DNA of 64,000 nucleotides, taken from the NCBI GenBank assembly GCA_945873195.1, contig CAMCDA010000003.1, forward strand, positions 1 to 64,000. The letters run 5' to 3'. Both the position numbers and the translations under genes were made by a program. Below the pieces are notes generated by a model, which had not been told where the DNA came from, searched no databases, and saw only the letters and a list, made by a program, of their open reading frames with translations. The stretch is from Asaia bogorensis (GTDB taxonomy: Bacteria > Pseudomonadota > Alphaproteobacteria > Acetobacterales > Acetobacteraceae). This document shows positions 28,888-40,388 of this stretch, one piece after another. Numbering within the stretch: position 1 is the first letter of the stretch; each line of letters begins with the position of its first letter.

Positions 28888-29008
28888 GACGTTGCCCGCG
28901 GTGCCTGGGGGGTGGGTCCAACGGGCATCGGGACCGGCGGTGGTGAGGAGAGGGAATTGCCCTTCCCGCCATGGCCATGTGTGAGGCGGCGAGCACCCAT
29001 CTCCTCTC

Positions 29009-29119
29009 CGTCATGGCCGGGCTTGACCCGGCCACCCGCTCGATGGCGGAGCAACCCGGGAGGGCGGGTGTTGGTCCCAAACGTGGGGGTGGGTGGCCGG
29101 GTCAAGCCCGGCCATGACG
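29009..29119. repeat. dispersed inverted-repeat element, copy B (inside dcw cluster)
   Basis: 29-bp perfect inverted repeat CGTCATGGCCGGGCTTGACCCGGCCACCC (29009-29037)/(29091-29119). Confidence 0.9.
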
Positions 29120-29245
29120 AAGGGGGAGCGGGAAGCGCGCACAAGCCCGCCTTTGCCGGAAGGGGGATGGGAAGCAAGCGCCCGCCCGCCCATGACGGAG
29201 GGGTTGGGGCCGGTGCCCTCTCCCAACGCGTAACACCACCCTGCG

Positions 29246-30169
29246 TCACATCCGGCATGACGCGTTCTCCACCATCCAGGCGCACAGACGCGGGAAGCTC
29301 ATGCCCATGTGGGCGGCTTGCTCGGGCAGCAGCGATGTGGGGGTCAGGCCGGGCTGGGTGTTGATTTCCAGCAGCACCAGCCGCCCCGGCTCGCCCGCCG
29401 TGTCGTCGTAGCGGAAGTCGCAGCGGGACGCGCCGCGGCAGCCGATCGCCCGGTGCGCCGCCAGCGCCACATCCAGCGCCTGGGTATAGGCATCGGGATG
29501 CACCGGGGCGGGGATCAGATGGCGCGACCCGCCATCGGCGTATTTCGACTCATAATCATAGAACACCCCGGCATCGGCCAGGATCTCGGTCACCGCCAGC
29601 GCCCGGTCGCCCATCACGCCCACGGTCAGTTCGCGGCCGGGAATGAACTCCTCCACCATCGCGACCTTGCCGAAGCGCCAGGCGCGCGCGACCTCGGCCC
29701 GCCGGTTGTCGCCCGACCGGATGATCTCGACCCCGACCGAGGACCCCTCGTTCACCGGCTTGACCACGTAAGGCAGCGGCAGCGGATCGGCGGCCTCCAG
29801 TTCGGCGATATCGACCTCCCGCCCGCGCGCGATCGGCAGGCCGGCCGAGGCGAACACGGCCTTGGCCGCGGCCTTGTCCATCGCGACGGCGGAGGCCCGC
29901 ACGCCGGAATGCGTATAGGGAATGCCCATCCAATCGAGCACGCCCTGGATCGCCCCGTCCTCTCCGAACCGGCCATGCAGCGCGTTGAATGCCGCGTCGG
30001 GACGGGCGTCCTTCAGGGCGGCGATGACCGCGCCGAGGTCTTCCCCGACGTCGATCGGCGTGACGTCGAAACCGACCTCCCGCAGGGCGTCGATGACCTT
30101 CAGGCCGGATGACAGGCTGACTTCGCGTTCGGCGGAGATCCCGCCATACAGGACGGCGACTCGGGTCAT
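29246..30169 (-). CDS. ddl: D-alanine--D-alanine ligase
   Basis: [42 protein letters not shown]. Confidence 0.97.
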   Translation of the reverse strand: MTRVAVLYGGISAEREVSLSSGLKVIDALREVGFDVTPIDVGEDLGAVIAALKDARPDAAFNALHGRFGEDGAIQGVLDWMGIPYTHSGVRASAVAMDKAAAKAVFASAGLPIARGREVDIAELEAADPLPLPYVVKPVNEGSSVGVEIIRSGDNRRAEVARAWRFGKVAMVEEFIPGRELTVGVMGDRALAVTEILADAGVFYDYESKYADGGSRHLIPAPVHPDAYTQALDVALAAHRAIGCRGASRCDFRYDDTAGEPGRLVLLEINTQPGLTPTSLLPEQAAHMGMSFPRLCAWMVENASCRM

Positions 30170-31215
30170 GACAGGGGCTCCGGTGACGTGCTGTCCAGAG
30201 GTGGCGGGGCGGTGGGAATGCCGATGCGGCGGATTTCCCATTCGAGGGTCACGCCGGTGGCCGAACGGACGCGGCGGCGGACTTCCTCGCCCAGCGCCTC
30301 GATCTCGGTGGCGGTGCCGCCGCCGGTGTTGATCAGGAAGTTGCAGTGCTTCTCACTGACCTGTGCCCCGCCGAGGCGCAGGCCGCGGCAGCCGGCGGCG
30401 TCGATCAGTTCCCAGGCCTTCATCCCGTCCGGGTTGCGGAACGTGGACCCGCCCGTGCGCGACCGCACCGGCTGGGAGGCATCGCGCATCGCCCGGATTT
30501 CCCGCATCCGCTCCGCGATCACGGACGGCGCGCCGCGCAGGGCGTGGAAGCGGGCCGACACCACGACGGAGGCCGGTGGCAGGGAGGCATGGCGGTAGCC
30601 AAAGCGCAGGTCGGAGCCGAACAACCGCCGCCGCTCCCCCGAGCGGGTCACGATGTCGGCCCAATCCAGCGCCCCGGCGATATCGCCGCCATAGGCACCG
30701 GCATTCATCGCCACCGCGCCGCCGACGGAGCCGGGGATGCCGGACATGAACTCCAGCCCGGTCAGGCTGGCGGCGGCGGCATGTTCGGCGACGGTGACAT
30801 CCAGCGCGGCGGCACCGGTTTCGACCGCGGACCCGTCGACGCGCACGGCCGAGAAGCCACGCGCCAGCCGGACGGTCACGCCCGGCAGGCCGCCGTCGCG
30901 CACGATCAGGTTGGAGCAGGAGCCGATCACATGGACCGGGATTTCCAGCGGCAGGCGCGCCAGGAATTGCGCCAGGTCGTCGGCATCGGCGGGCCGGATC
31001 AGCACCTCCGCGTGGCCGCCGGCGCGGAACCAGGTGAATGGGGCCAGCGGCGCGTCGAATTGCACTCGGCCGCGCAGGGGCGGCAGCCGGTCGGCCGGCA
31101 CGGTGCGCGCGGGCAACGAGCCGCCCGACACGGTGATCGCGGGCGGTTGGCCGCCGGCCGATCCGGCGCCATTGCCGGCCCGGACCAACAAGGGAAGCGT
31201 GGTCGCGCCGCTCAT
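30166..31215 (-). CDS. murB: UDP-N-acetylenolpyruvoylglucosamine reductase
   Basis: [52 protein letters not shown]. Confidence 0.96.
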   Translation of the reverse strand: MSGATTLPLLVRAGNGAGSAGGQPPAITVSGGSLPARTVPADRLPPLRGRVQFDAPLAPFTWFRAGGHAEVLIRPADADDLAQFLARLPLEIPVHVIGSCSNLIVRDGGLPGVTVRLARGFSAVRVDGSAVETGAAALDVTVAEHAAAASLTGLEFMSGIPGSVGGAVAMNAGAYGGDIAGALDWADIVTRSGERRRLFGSDLRFGYRHASLPPASVVVSARFHALRGAPSVIAERMREIRAMRDASQPVRSRTGGSTFRNPDGMKAWELIDAAGCRGLRLGGAQVSEKHCNFLINTGGGTATEIEALGEEVRRRVRSATGVTLEWEIRRIGIPTAPPPLDSTSPEPLS

Positions 31216-32654
31216 CCGCCACCGCCCGCGGCGCGCCGTGGGCTGCCGGATTGCAGTTCCGTGAGTTCCCCCGGCAGCGCGGCGGCCCAGTTGGTGATCG
31301 ATCCGGCGCCGAGGCACACCACGAAATCGCCGGGGCGGGCGATGGCATGGACCATTTCGCCGAGGCGGCCAGGGCTGGGCAGCGGCACGACGCTGCGGTG
31401 GCCGCGGGCGCGCAGGCCCTCCACCAAAGCGTCGCGGTTGATGCCGGGGATCGGCGCTTCGCCGGCGGCGTAGACATCGGCGATGATCACCGTGCCGGCG
31501 TCGTTCATGCAGGTGCAGAACTCGGCGAACAGGGATTCCAGGCGCGTGTAGCGGTGCGGCTGCACGACCGCCACGACATCGCGCGCGCCGGCCTGGCGGG
31601 CTGCCTTCAGCACGGCGGCGATTTCCACCGGGTGGTGGCCGTAATCGTCGATGACGGTGATGCCGCCGGCTTCCCCGGTCTTGGTGAAGCGGCGCTTGAC
31701 TCCCTTGAAGCCGAGGAAGGCGCTGCGCAGCGTGGCGTCGTCGATCTCCATTTCCACGCCCACGGCGATCGCGGCGAGCGCGTTCTGCACGTTGTGCGCG
31801 CCCAGCATCGGCAGGCGGAACGGCCCCATCCGGCGCGGCCTGTTGCGGAGCCTGTCGGTCACCGTGACCTCGAACGTCGAGCCCAGCTTGTCCGGCACGA
31901 CGCGGTCGGCGCGGACATCGGCCTGGGGGGAGAAGCCGTAGGTGATGATCCGGTGGTCCGACAGGCGCGGGATCATCTGCTGCACGCCGGGATGGTCGAT
32001 GCAGAGCACCGCGAAGCCGTAGAACGGGATATTGGCGACGAACTGGTCATAGCCGGCGACCATCGCCTCGGCGGTGCCCCAGTGGTCGAGGTGCTCCGGG
32101 TCCATGTTGGTGACGACGGCGATGACGGCGGGCAGGCGGAGGAAGGACCCGTCGCTCTCGTCGGCCTCCACCACCATCCACTCGCCGCCGCCCAGGCGCG
32201 TGTTGGTGCCGTAGGCATTGATGATGCCGCCGTTGATGACGGTGGGATCGAGCTGGGCGGCTTCCAGCACGCAGGCGATCAGGCTGGTGGTCGTGGTCTT
32301 GCCATGGGTGCCGCCCACGGCGATCGACCATTTCAGCCGCATCAGTTCGGCCAGCATCTCGGCACGCCGGACGACGGGGATCAGGCGGGCGCGGGCGGCG
32401 GCGACCTCGGGGTTGTCGCGCTTGACGGCGGTGGAGACGACGACGACCTGCGCGCCGCCGAGGTTCGCGGCGTCATGGCCGATGGTCACCGGGATGCCGG
32501 CGGCGCGGAGGCGCTGGACATTGCCGGACTCGGCGATGTCGCTGCCCTGCACGGCGTAGCCGAGGGTGTGCAGCACCTCGGCGATCCCGGACATGCCGAT
32601 GCCGCCGATGCCGACGAAGTGGATGGTGCCGATGGAAAGCGGTAGCGCCCTCAT
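31212..32654 (-). CDS. murC: UDP-N-acetylmuramate--L-alanine ligase
   Basis: [33 protein letters not shown]. Confidence 0.98.
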   Translation of the reverse strand: MRALPLSIGTIHFVGIGGIGMSGIAEVLHTLGYAVQGSDIAESGNVQRLRAAGIPVTIGHDAANLGGAQVVVVSTAVKRDNPEVAAARARLIPVVRRAEMLAELMRLKWSIAVGGTHGKTTTTSLIACVLEAAQLDPTVINGGIINAYGTNTRLGGGEWMVVEADESDGSFLRLPAVIAVVTNMDPEHLDHWGTAEAMVAGYDQFVANIPFYGFAVLCIDHPGVQQMIPRLSDHRIITYGFSPQADVRADRVVPDKLGSTFEVTVTDRLRNRPRRMGPFRLPMLGAHNVQNALAAIAVGVEMEIDDATLRSAFLGFKGVKRRFTKTGEAGGITVIDDYGHHPVEIAAVLKAARQAGARDVVAVVQPHRYTRLESLFAEFCTCMNDAGTVIIADVYAAGEAPIPGINRDALVEGLRARGHRSVVPLPSPGRLGEMVHAIARPGDFVVCLGAGSITNWAAALPGELTELQSGSPRRAAGGGG

Positions 32655-33769
32655 GACCGGGCCTCCTGGTGCATGTGGGCTTCAACGAGGTCCGCGAGGC
32701 GGGCGGCGGCGTCCGGGCGGGCGGCCGCGCGGGTGGCCTGGGCGGCATCGGCCAGTTCGGCGGGGTCGGTCAGTAATCCGACAAGGCGTTCGGTCAGCGC
32801 GGTGGCCGTGAAGGCGGGTTGCGGCATCAGCCAGGCGGCTCCGGTGTCGGACAGCGCGCGGGCATTGGCGTCCTGGTGGTTGTCGATCGCGCCGGGCAGC
32901 GGCACCAGGATCGAGGGCCGGCCGGCGACCGCGATCTCCGCCACGGTAGAGGCGCCGGCGCGGGCGATCACCAGATGCGCGGCGCCGAGGCGGGCCGCGA
33001 CGTCGGCGAAGAACGGCGCGAGATCGGCGGTGATCCCGGCGGCGTCATAGGCGGCGCGAACCCGTTCCATGTCCTCGGTCCGGCATTGCTGGGTGATGGA
33101 CAGGCGGGCACGGAGGGCGTCCGGCAGCGCGACCAGGGCGGCGGGGACGATGTCGCTGAACACCCGCGCGCCGAGGGAGCCGCCCAGGACCAGCAGACGA
33201 ATTTCGGCGTCGGGCGGGGTGTAGGGGGCGTCGAACAGGGCCTGGATGTCGGGGCGGACCGGGTTGCCGGTGACCTCGGTGCGGGTCGCGGCCGGCACGC
33301 GGGTGGTGCCCCGCAGGCTCAGCGCCAACGTGGCGCACCAGCGCGACAGCATCCGGTTGGCGCGTCCCAGCACGCCGTTCTGCTCATGCAGGATGATGGC
33401 GGGGCGGGGGCGGGAGAAGGCGGCGGCGACCACGGGCGCGACGGCGGGATAGCCGCCGAAGCCCACGACGACGGCGGGGCGGAGGTCGCGCATGATCCGG
33501 CGCGCCTCGCGGATGCCGGCGGCCAGGGCCAGGATGGAGCGGGCCGCTCGGATCACGCCGCGTCCGGCGATGCCGGAGCCTTGCAGCACGAAATGCTCCC
33601 GGTCGGCGAAGACCGCGCTGCGGAGCCCGCCCGAGCGGGCGTCCGTCATCAGCACGATGCGATGGCCCCGGCGAACGAGTTCGGCGGCCAGCGCCTCGGC
33701 CGGGAAGAAATGCCCCCCGGTCCCGCCAGCCGCGATCACGATAGGGTGCGTGGCGGCAGCTTCCGTCAC
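32651..33769 (-). CDS. murG: MurG glycosyltransferase
   Basis: [43 protein letters not shown] start at 33769 preferred over TTG at 33892. Confidence 0.95.
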   Translation of the reverse strand: MTEAAATHPIVIAAGGTGGHFFPAEALAAELVRRGHRIVLMTDARSGGLRSAVFADREHFVLQGSGIAGRGVIRAARSILALAAGIREARRIMRDLRPAVVVGFGGYPAVAPVVAAAFSRPRPAIILHEQNGVLGRANRMLSRWCATLALSLRGTTRVPAATRTEVTGNPVRPDIQALFDAPYTPPDAEIRLLVLGGSLGARVFSDIVPAALVALPDALRARLSITQQCRTEDMERVRAAYDAAGITADLAPFFADVAARLGAAHLVIARAGASTVAEIAVAGRPSILVPLPGAIDNHQDANARALSDTGAAWLMPQPAFTATALTERLVGLLTDPAELADAAQATRAAARPDAAARLADLVEAHMHQEARS

Positions 33770-33771
33770 AG

Positions 33772-33816
33772 CGCCCCCCCTCCCCTTGAGGGAGGGGGCT
33801 GGGGGGAGGGGTGCAA
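33772..33816. repeat. C/G-rich hairpin repeat between ftsW and murG
   Basis: CCCCCTCCC-cttga-GGGAGGGGG; encodes PPAPSLKGRGG when read through. Confidence 0.5.
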
Positions 33817-33888
33817 CGGCACGGTCCGCGGTGGTGGCTGAACCCATGCCATCCCCCCGCAACTGATGCGTTGACGCGAGGACGTCAC

Positions 33889-35007
33889 TCAAGACTCATC
33901 CTCCCGATGCCGGCGCCGGGTCAGCCCCAGCAGCATGCCCATCCCGATCGCGACCGCGAGCGCGGAGGACCCGCCATAGGACACGAAGGGCAGCGTCATC
34001 CCCTTGGTCGGGATCAGCTTCAGCGTGGAGGCCATGTTGATGAACGCCTGCAACCCGAAGCCGGTCACCAGCCCGGTGCATGCCAGCACGACGAAGGGAT
34101 CATGCTCCCGCAGCAGGCGCAGCAGGCCGCGCATCACGATGAAGGCGAAGATCAGCAAGATCACCAGGCAGATGACCAGGCCGAACTCCTCCCCCACCAC
34201 GGCGAAGATGAAGTCGGCATGGGCGTCGGGCAGCGAGTCCTTGACCCGTCCCTCGCCCGGGCCGCGGCCCAGCAGGCCGCCATTGCCAAAGGCCTCCAGC
34301 GCGGTGCGGACCTGGTAATCGTCGCCCTCTCCGTACCAGAACCGGTCCACGCGGCTGCGGACATGGGGGAAGAAGGAATAGGCGAAGACCGCCACCCCGC
34401 TCACGACGCCGGCTGCCGCGCCGACCAGCACCAAATGCAGGCCATTGACGAAAAGCTGCGCCAGGAAGACGGCGACGATGACGCCCATCATGCCGATATC
34501 GGGTTGCAGTTTCAGCAGCCCGACGATCAGGCCGAAGATGACGAAGGCGATCAGCATGCCGGGGAAGCGCGCGGTGCGGCGGCCCTCGGCGATCAGCCAG
34601 CCGGCGGCGACGGCGAAGAACGGCTTCAGGAACTCGGACGGCTGCAAGGAAATCAGCGGCAGCGTGATCCAGCGGCGGGCGCCCTTGATCTCGGTGCCCA
34701 GCACCATGGTCGCGGCGGTCATCACCAGGGCGGCCAGGCAGCCGATGATTGCCAGCCGCTTGATGGCGCGGGGCGTCAGCAGGGACACGCCGACGACCAC
34801 GCCGCCCGCTAGCGCCAGGAAGACCACCTGCTTGAGGATGAACATCTCCCGGTTCGTGCCGATCCGTTCGGCCACTGCCGGGGTCGCGGCGAGCATCATG
34901 ATGTAGCCGACGCCGATCAGCGTGCCGATGGCGCCCAGGGTCCAGCGGTCGACGGTCCACCACCAGCGGCCCAGCAGGGAGTTGTCGGCGCGGTCGAACG
35001 TGGCCAT
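33889..35007 (-). CDS. ftsW: lipid II polymerase/flippase FtsW
   Basis: SEDS family: KPFFAVAAGWLIAEG; LTRRRHRED; GLQAFINMASTLKLIPTKGMTLPFVSYGGSS. Confidence 0.97.
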   Translation of the reverse strand: MATFDRADNSLLGRWWWTVDRWTLGAIGTLIGVGYIMMLAATPAVAERIGTNREMFILKQVVFLALAGGVVVGVSLLTPRAIKRLAIIGCLAALVMTAATMVLGTEIKGARRWITLPLISLQPSEFLKPFFAVAAGWLIAEGRRTARFPGMLIAFVIFGLIVGLLKLQPDIGMMGVIVAVFLAQLFVNGLHLVLVGAAAGVVSGVAVFAYSFFPHVRSRVDRFWYGEGDDYQVRTALEAFGNGGLLGRGPGEGRVKDSLPDAHADFIFAVVGEEFGLVICLVILLIFAFIVMRGLLRLLREHDPFVVLACTGLVTGFGLQAFINMASTLKLIPTKGMTLPFVSYGGSSALAVAIGMGMLLGLTRRRHREDES

Positions 35008-36413
35008 CAGGCGCCTCCCTTGAGCGCGTCGCCCGAGGGGGCGCGGGTTTGTGTAGCGCCCGTGAGGGCGCGGGCCAGTTCGGCGAACCGATCCCCGCGC
35101 TGGTCGAATCCGGTGAACTGGTCCCAACTCGCGCAGGCCGGTGAGAGCAGGACGACATTGGCCCCCTGCGCGCGGGCGGCGGCGAGGGCGGCGGGAACCG
35201 CGGCTTCCAGCGTGCCGACCGTTTCATGCGGCGCGCCGTGGGCGGAGAGTGTGGCGGCGAGAATCGGGGCGTCCTGGCCGATCAGCAGGGTCTGGGCGAT
35301 TCGGGGGAAGTATTCGGTCAGCGACTCGATGCCGCCCTCCTTCGATTCGCCGCCGGCGATCCAGATGATGCGCTCGTGGCAGCCCAAGGCGCGGGCGGTC
35401 GAGTCGGCGTTGGTCGCCTTGCTGTCATTGATAAAGGCGATGCCGTCGATGGTGGCCACCAGTTGCTGGCGGTGCGGCAGGCCGGGATAGGTGCGGATGC
35501 CCGCGACGATTGCGTCCCGTGCCACGCCGAGGAACGCGCACACGGAAACGGCGGCGGCGGCGTTCTGCGCGTTATGGGCACCGGGCAGGGTGAGGGCTTC
35601 CCGCAGGTCCATCACCGGACCGGCCGCATCCCGCAGGATCGCGCCATCGCCCCAGACGTCGGCCGCCTGGAAGCCTGACACGGTCATGCGCCGAGCCTGG
35701 GAGCCGGAGCCGGCCAGCGCGCGCGCCGGCCATTCGTCGTCGATGCCGATCACGGCCAGGTCCTCGGGCCGCTGGCGGTGGAAGACAGCAGCCTTGGCGA
35801 GCGCATAGCCGGCCATGTCGCCGTGGCGGTCCAGATGGTCGGGCGACAGGTTCAGCATGATGGCGGCGTCGAACACCAGCGTGTTCAGCCGTTCGAGCAT
35901 GTAGGACGACATTTCCAGCACATAGACGCCGTCGTCGGTCAGCAGCGGCAGGGACAGCGCGGCGGTGCCGAGGTTGGCGCCGGCCGCCATCGGCACGCCG
36001 GCGGTTTCCAGCACATGAGCGATCAGGGCGGTGGTCGTGGACTTGCCGTTGGTGCCGGTGATGCCCACGAAGCGGGCCTTGGAGCCGGCGGCGCACACCG
36101 CCTGGAACAGCAGCTCCGAGTCGGTCCAGATCGGCACGCCGGAGGCCGCGGCGCGCACCGCGATCGGATGCGCCTTCACGCCGCGATGGTGGATGCCGGG
36201 GGACAGGATGATCGCGTCCACCTCCAGCCCGCCGCCGCGCAGGTCCTGGATGGTCAGGCCGGTGGCTGCCTCGCGAGCCTTTTCGTTGTCGTCCCACACC
36301 ACGACCTCGGCGCCCATGGCGACCAGGGCACGGGCGGCGGGAAGGCCGGCGCGCCCGAGTCCGACGACCGCGAAGCGTTGTCCAGCGAACAGATCGGGCG
36401 GGAAGGTGCTCAT
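35007..36413 (-). CDS. murD: UDP-N-acetylmuramoylalanine--D-glutamate ligase
   Basis: [37 protein letters not shown]. Confidence 0.97.
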   Translation of the reverse strand: MSTFPPDLFAGQRFAVVGLGRAGLPAARALVAMGAEVVVWDDNEKAREAATGLTIQDLRGGGLEVDAIILSPGIHHRGVKAHPIAVRAAASGVPIWTDSELLFQAVCAAGSKARFVGITGTNGKSTTTALIAHVLETAGVPMAAGANLGTAALSLPLLTDDGVYVLEMSSYMLERLNTLVFDAAIMLNLSPDHLDRHGDMAGYALAKAAVFHRQRPEDLAVIGIDDEWPARALAGSGSQARRMTVSGFQAADVWGDGAILRDAAGPVMDLREALTLPGAHNAQNAAAAVSVCAFLGVARDAIVAGIRTYPGLPHRQQLVATIDGIAFINDSKATNADSTARALGCHERIIWIAGGESKEGGIESLTEYFPRIAQTLLIGQDAPILAATLSAHGAPHETVGTLEAAVPAALAAARAQGANVVLLSPACASWDQFTGFDQRGDRFAELARALTGATQTRAPSGDALKGGA

Positions 36414-37498
36414 CGGATCTTCAAGGTCGCCAGACCGACCAGGGCCAGGATCATGGAGACGATCCAGAAGCGGATCACGATCGTCGGTTCGGCCCAGCCT
36501 TTTTTCTCGAAGTGATGGTGCAAAGGCGCCATCAGGAAGACCCGGGTGCCGGTGCGCTTGAACCAGAAGACCTGGATGATGACCGACACGGTTTCGACCA
36601 CGAACAGCCCGCCGACGATCATCAGCACGAGTTCATGCTTGGTGGCCATGGCGACCGCGCCCAGGGCGCCACCCAGGGCCAGGCTGCCGATATCACCCAT
36701 GAACACGGCGGCGGGCGGGGCGTTGAACCACAGGAACCCCATGCCGGCGCCGATCAGGGCGGAGCAGAAGACGGTCAGCTCGCCCACCCCCGCGACGGGA
36801 TGCAGTTGCAGGTAGTCGGCGAAGATGCGGTTGCCGACCAGGTAGGCGATCAGCGCGAAGACCCCGGCGCAGATGATGGTCGGCACGATCGCCAGCCCGT
36901 CCAGCCCGTCTGTCAGGTTCACCGCGTTGGACGCGCCCATCATCACCAGCATGCCGATGAAGGGGAAGAACCAGCCGAACTGGATCGCCGCCTCCTTGAA
37001 GATCGGGAAGGTCAGCGACGTGCCCAGCGCGTTGCGGGACAGTGACACGATCCAGACGGCGGCGATGAAGCCGATCACCGCCTGCACGATCAGCTTGACC
37101 CGGCCTGGAACGCCCTTGGAGTTGCGCCGGCTGACCTTGAGGTAGTCGTCGGCGAAGCCCAGCACGCCATAGCCCAGCGTGACGAACAGCACGGCCCAGA
37201 CATAGCCGTTCCGCAGATCGGCCCAGAGCAGGGTGGAGATCGTGAGCGCCAGCAGAATCAGCAGCCCGCCCATCGTGGGCGTGCCCTTCTTGGTGACCAA
37301 GTGGCTTTCCGGCCCGTCCTCGCGGATCGGCTGGCCGTGCTTTTGCACCTTGCGCAACCAGCGGATCATCATCGGGCCAAGCCAGAAGCACACGATCAGC
37401 GCCGTGATGCAGGCCGCGCCCGACCGGAACGTGATGTAGCGGACGAGGTTGAACAGGATGAAATCGTCGGCCCAGGGGCGGAGCAGTGTGGTGAGCAT
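36410..37498 (-). CDS. mraY: phospho-N-acetylmuramoyl-pentapeptide transferase
   Basis: [41 protein letters not shown]. Confidence 0.98.
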   Translation of the reverse strand: MLTTLLRPWADDFILFNLVRYITFRSGAACITALIVCFWLGPMMIRWLRKVQKHGQPIREDGPESHLVTKKGTPTMGGLLILLALTISTLLWADLRNGYVWAVLFVTLGYGVLGFADDYLKVSRRNSKGVPGRVKLIVQAVIGFIAAVWIVSLSRNALGTSLTFPIFKEAAIQFGWFFPFIGMLVMMGASNAVNLTDGLDGLAIVPTIICAGVFALIAYLVGNRIFADYLQLHPVAGVGELTVFCSALIGAGMGFLWFNAPPAAVFMGDIGSLALGGALGAVAMATKHELVLMIVGGLFVVETVSVIIQVFWFKRTGTRVFLMAPLHHHFEKKGWAEPTIVIRFWIVSMILALVGLATLKIR

Positions 37499-38895
37499 CA
37501 GGCCGCTCCGGTGGTCGGGGAAGGAAGGGGTGTCAGGGCATTGATCGCGTCGACGATGGGCTTCATGCGGGTGCCGAGGCTGCCCTTCACGAGGATGACG
37601 TCGCCGGGGGCGAGGGTGGCCGCGACCATGTCGGCGAGGTCGGTCGAGACCTCGGCATGCGCGGCGCGGAGATCGGCGGGGATGGCGTCATGCAGGCCCG
37701 ACATCAGCGGGCCGCAGGTGAACACCAGGTCGGCGGAGGCAATCACATCCGGGGCGAGGCCGGTGTGTTCGGCTGGGCCTTCGTCACACAGTTCCCGCAT
37801 GTCGCCCAGCACGGCGATGCGCCGGGTCGCGGGTTGCAGGCGCAGGATTTCCAGCGCCGCGCGCATCGAGGCCGCGTTGCCGTTGTAGCTCTCGTCGAGC
37901 AGCAAGGCGGTGCCGCCGGCCACGGCGATCCGCCGGCGCGCGCCGCGACCCGGAAGGGACTCGAAGCCCCCGAGGGCCGTGGCGGCCTTTTCGATCACCG
38001 CGGACCCAGGGCCCGCCATAACCGTCAGCAGCGCCGCGAGCGCGTTCATCGCCATGTGCCGGCCCGGCGCGTTCAGGCGGAAGCGGACCAGCCGGCCTCC
38101 GATCTCGGCTTCAATCAGGGAGCCGTCGGCGTCCTGGTCCATGCCGATCAGGCGCGCGTCGGCCCCGACGGTTGCGCCGAAGGTCAGCACGCGATGGGCG
38201 CCGGCCGCGACGCGCAGGCGGGGAAACTGGGGGCTGTCGAGCGGCAGGATCGCGATGCCGCCGGGTTCGAGGCCGGTCAGGATGGAGGCTTTCTCGTCCG
38301 CGATCGCCTCGATGCCGCCCATATGGCCGACATGCGCCTTCTCGATCGCGGTGATCACCGCGATGTGCGGGCGGGCCAGGCGGGCGAGCGGCGCGATCTC
38401 GCCGGGGTGGTTCATGCCGATCTCGACCACGCAGAACCGGGAGTCGAGCGGCGCGCGGGCGAGCGTCAGCGGCAGGCCCCAATGGTTGTTGTAGGACGCG
38501 ACGGCGGCATGGGTCGGGCCGAAGGCGGACAGGATGGTCCGCAGCATCTCCTTCGTCGTGGTCTTGCCGACGCTGCCGGTGACGGCGATGACCGGGCCTT
38601 CGAACCGAGCGCGGGCGAACCCGCCCATGCGGGTCAGGGCCGCCAATGTGTCATCGACCAGCAGGACCCGATCGGCGCCGGGCACGGGGCGGTGGACCAT
38701 GGCGCCAGCCGAACCCTTGGCCAGGGCGTCGAGGACGAAGTCATGACCGTCGCGGCCCTCGCCCAACAGCGCGATGAACAGGTCGCCCGGTTGCAGCGTG
38801 CGGGTGTCGATCGAGACGCCGGTCGCGTCGAACGGCGTGGCGAAGTCGCCGCCGGTGGCCTCGGTCAGGTCGAAGGCGGTCCAGAGCTGGGTCAT
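37498..38895 (-). CDS. murF: UDP-MurNAc-tripeptide--D-Ala-D-Ala ligase
   Basis: [45 protein letters not shown]. Confidence 0.97.
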   Translation of the reverse strand: MTQLWTAFDLTEATGGDFATPFDATGVSIDTRTLQPGDLFIALLGEGRDGHDFVLDALAKGSAGAMVHRPVPGADRVLLVDDTLAALTRMGGFARARFEGPVIAVTGSVGKTTTKEMLRTILSAFGPTHAAVASYNNHWGLPLTLARAPLDSRFCVVEIGMNHPGEIAPLARLARPHIAVITAIEKAHVGHMGGIEAIADEKASILTGLEPGGIAILPLDSPQFPRLRVAAGAHRVLTFGATVGADARLIGMDQDADGSLIEAEIGGRLVRFRLNAPGRHMAMNALAALLTVMAGPGSAVIEKAATALGGFESLPGRGARRRIAVAGGTALLLDESYNGNAASMRAALEILRLQPATRRIAVLGDMRELCDEGPAEHTGLAPDVIASADLVFTCGPLMSGLHDAIPADLRAAHAEVSTDLADMVAATLAPGDVILVKGSLGTRMKPIVDAINALTPLPSPTTGAA

Positions 38896-40388
38896 CCCAC
38901 CCCCTCCGGCCCGGTCGCTTGAACCAGGGCGCGCACCGCGCCGACGTCGTCGAAGGGGATGACCGTGTCGCCGATGGTCTGACCTTGCTCGTGGCCCTTG
39001 CCGGCGACGGTGAGGACGTCGCCGGGGCGCAGCATCGACAGGGCGGCTTCGATCGCCTGGGCCCGGTCGCCGATTTCGATCGCGTCGGGGCAGGCGGCGC
39101 GGATTTCGGCGCGGATGGCGGCGGGGTCCTCGGACCGAGGGTTGTCGTCGGTGACGATCGCGACGTCGGCCAGGCGGATGGCGGCCGCGCCCATCAAGGG
39201 CCGCTTGCCGCGATCCCGGTCGCCGCCGGCGCCGAAGACGACCAGCAGCCGGCCCTCGGTATGCGGCCGCAGGGCCAGCAGCAGGCGTTCCAGCGCATCG
39301 GGTGTGTGCGCGTAGTCGACATAGACGGTCGCGCCGTTGGGCAGGATGGCCGCGCGTTCCATCCGGCCGCGCACGCCGGTCAGATGCGGCAGGCGGGACA
39401 GCGGGTCGGTATCGCCCATGGCTTCGGCCAAGGCGGCGGCGAGCAGCACGTTGTCGGCCTGGAACCGGCCGGGCAGCGGCAGGACGATGTCGCGGCGGAT
39501 GCCGGCGGCCTCGATGGTCAGGATCTGGCCGTCGGGGCGGGGGGTTGCCTGGATCAGGCGGTAGAAATCGCCACCCTCGCCCACGATCCGCAGGTCCAGG
39601 CCGCGTTCCCGGGCGATCCCGCGCAGGGCGGTCATCGTGTCGGTATCGACCCCGGCATGGACGATGGCTGGGGCGCCGGCGGGCAGCAGGGTGCGGAACA
39701 GGCGCAGCTTGGCGTGCCGGTAGGCCTCGATCGTGCCGTGGTAGTCGAGGTGATCGCGGGTCAGGTTGGTGAAGGCGGCGGCGGCGAGGGTCACGCCATC
39801 GAGGCGGAACTGGTCGAGCCCGTGCGACGATGCCTCCAGTGCCACGCGGCGGATGCCGGCGCGGGCGAGGCCGGCGAGGGATTCCGCGAGGCTGACCGGA
39901 TCCGGGGTGGTCAGGCCGGGTCCGGGATCGAAGCCGGGAGCGATCAGGCCCAGGGTGCCGAGGCTGGCGGCCCGCTGGCCGGCCAGTTCCGTCAGCTGTC
40001 GGACGAACTCCACCGTGCTGGTCTTGCCGTTGGTTCCGGTGACGGCGACCACCTGGTCCGGCTGCGGGCCGGCGAAGACGGCGGCGAGGCGGGCGAGGCT
40101 GCGGCGGGGCTCGACATCGACGATCATTGGCCGCCGGGGCACGCCATCGGGCCAGGGTGTGCCTGTGGGGGCCAGGATGGCGGCGGCGCCGCGCGCCACG
40201 GCGTCACCGATATAGCAGCGGCCATCGACCCGGTGGCCGGGCAGGGCCACGAACAGATCGCCGGGCGCGACCTGCCGGCTGTCGGCGGTGATCCCGGCGA
40301 TGTCCATCTCGGCGAGGGTTTGCCACGCCGCGCTGGGGGACATCTCGGTGATCGAGGCAAAATGCCGCATGAGATCAGCGCCCCGCAA
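38892..40388 (-). CDS. murE: UDP-MurNAc-L-Ala-D-Glu--meso-DAP ligase
   Basis: VVAVTGTNGKTSTVEFVRQL; DNPRSEDPAAIRAEI. Confidence 0.97.
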   Translation of the reverse strand: MRGADLMRHFASITEMSPSAAWQTLAEMDIAGITADSRQVAPGDLFVALPGHRVDGRCYIGDAVARGAAAILAPTGTPWPDGVPRRPMIVDVEPRRSLARLAAVFAGPQPDQVVAVTGTNGKTSTVEFVRQLTELAGQRAASLGTLGLIAPGFDPGPGLTTPDPVSLAESLAGLARAGIRRVALEASSHGLDQFRLDGVTLAAAAFTNLTRDHLDYHGTIEAYRHAKLRLFRTLLPAGAPAIVHAGVDTDTMTALRGIARERGLDLRIVGEGGDFYRLIQATPRPDGQILTIEAAGIRRDIVLPLPGRFQADNVLLAAALAEAMGDTDPLSRLPHLTGVRGRMERAAILPNGATVYVDYAHTPDALERLLLALRPHTEGRLLVVFGAGGDRDRGKRPLMGAAAIRLADVAIVTDDNPRSEDPAAIRAEIRAACPDAIEIGDRAQAIEAALSMLRPGDVLTVAGKGHEQGQTIGDTVIPFDDVGAVRALVQATGPEGVG

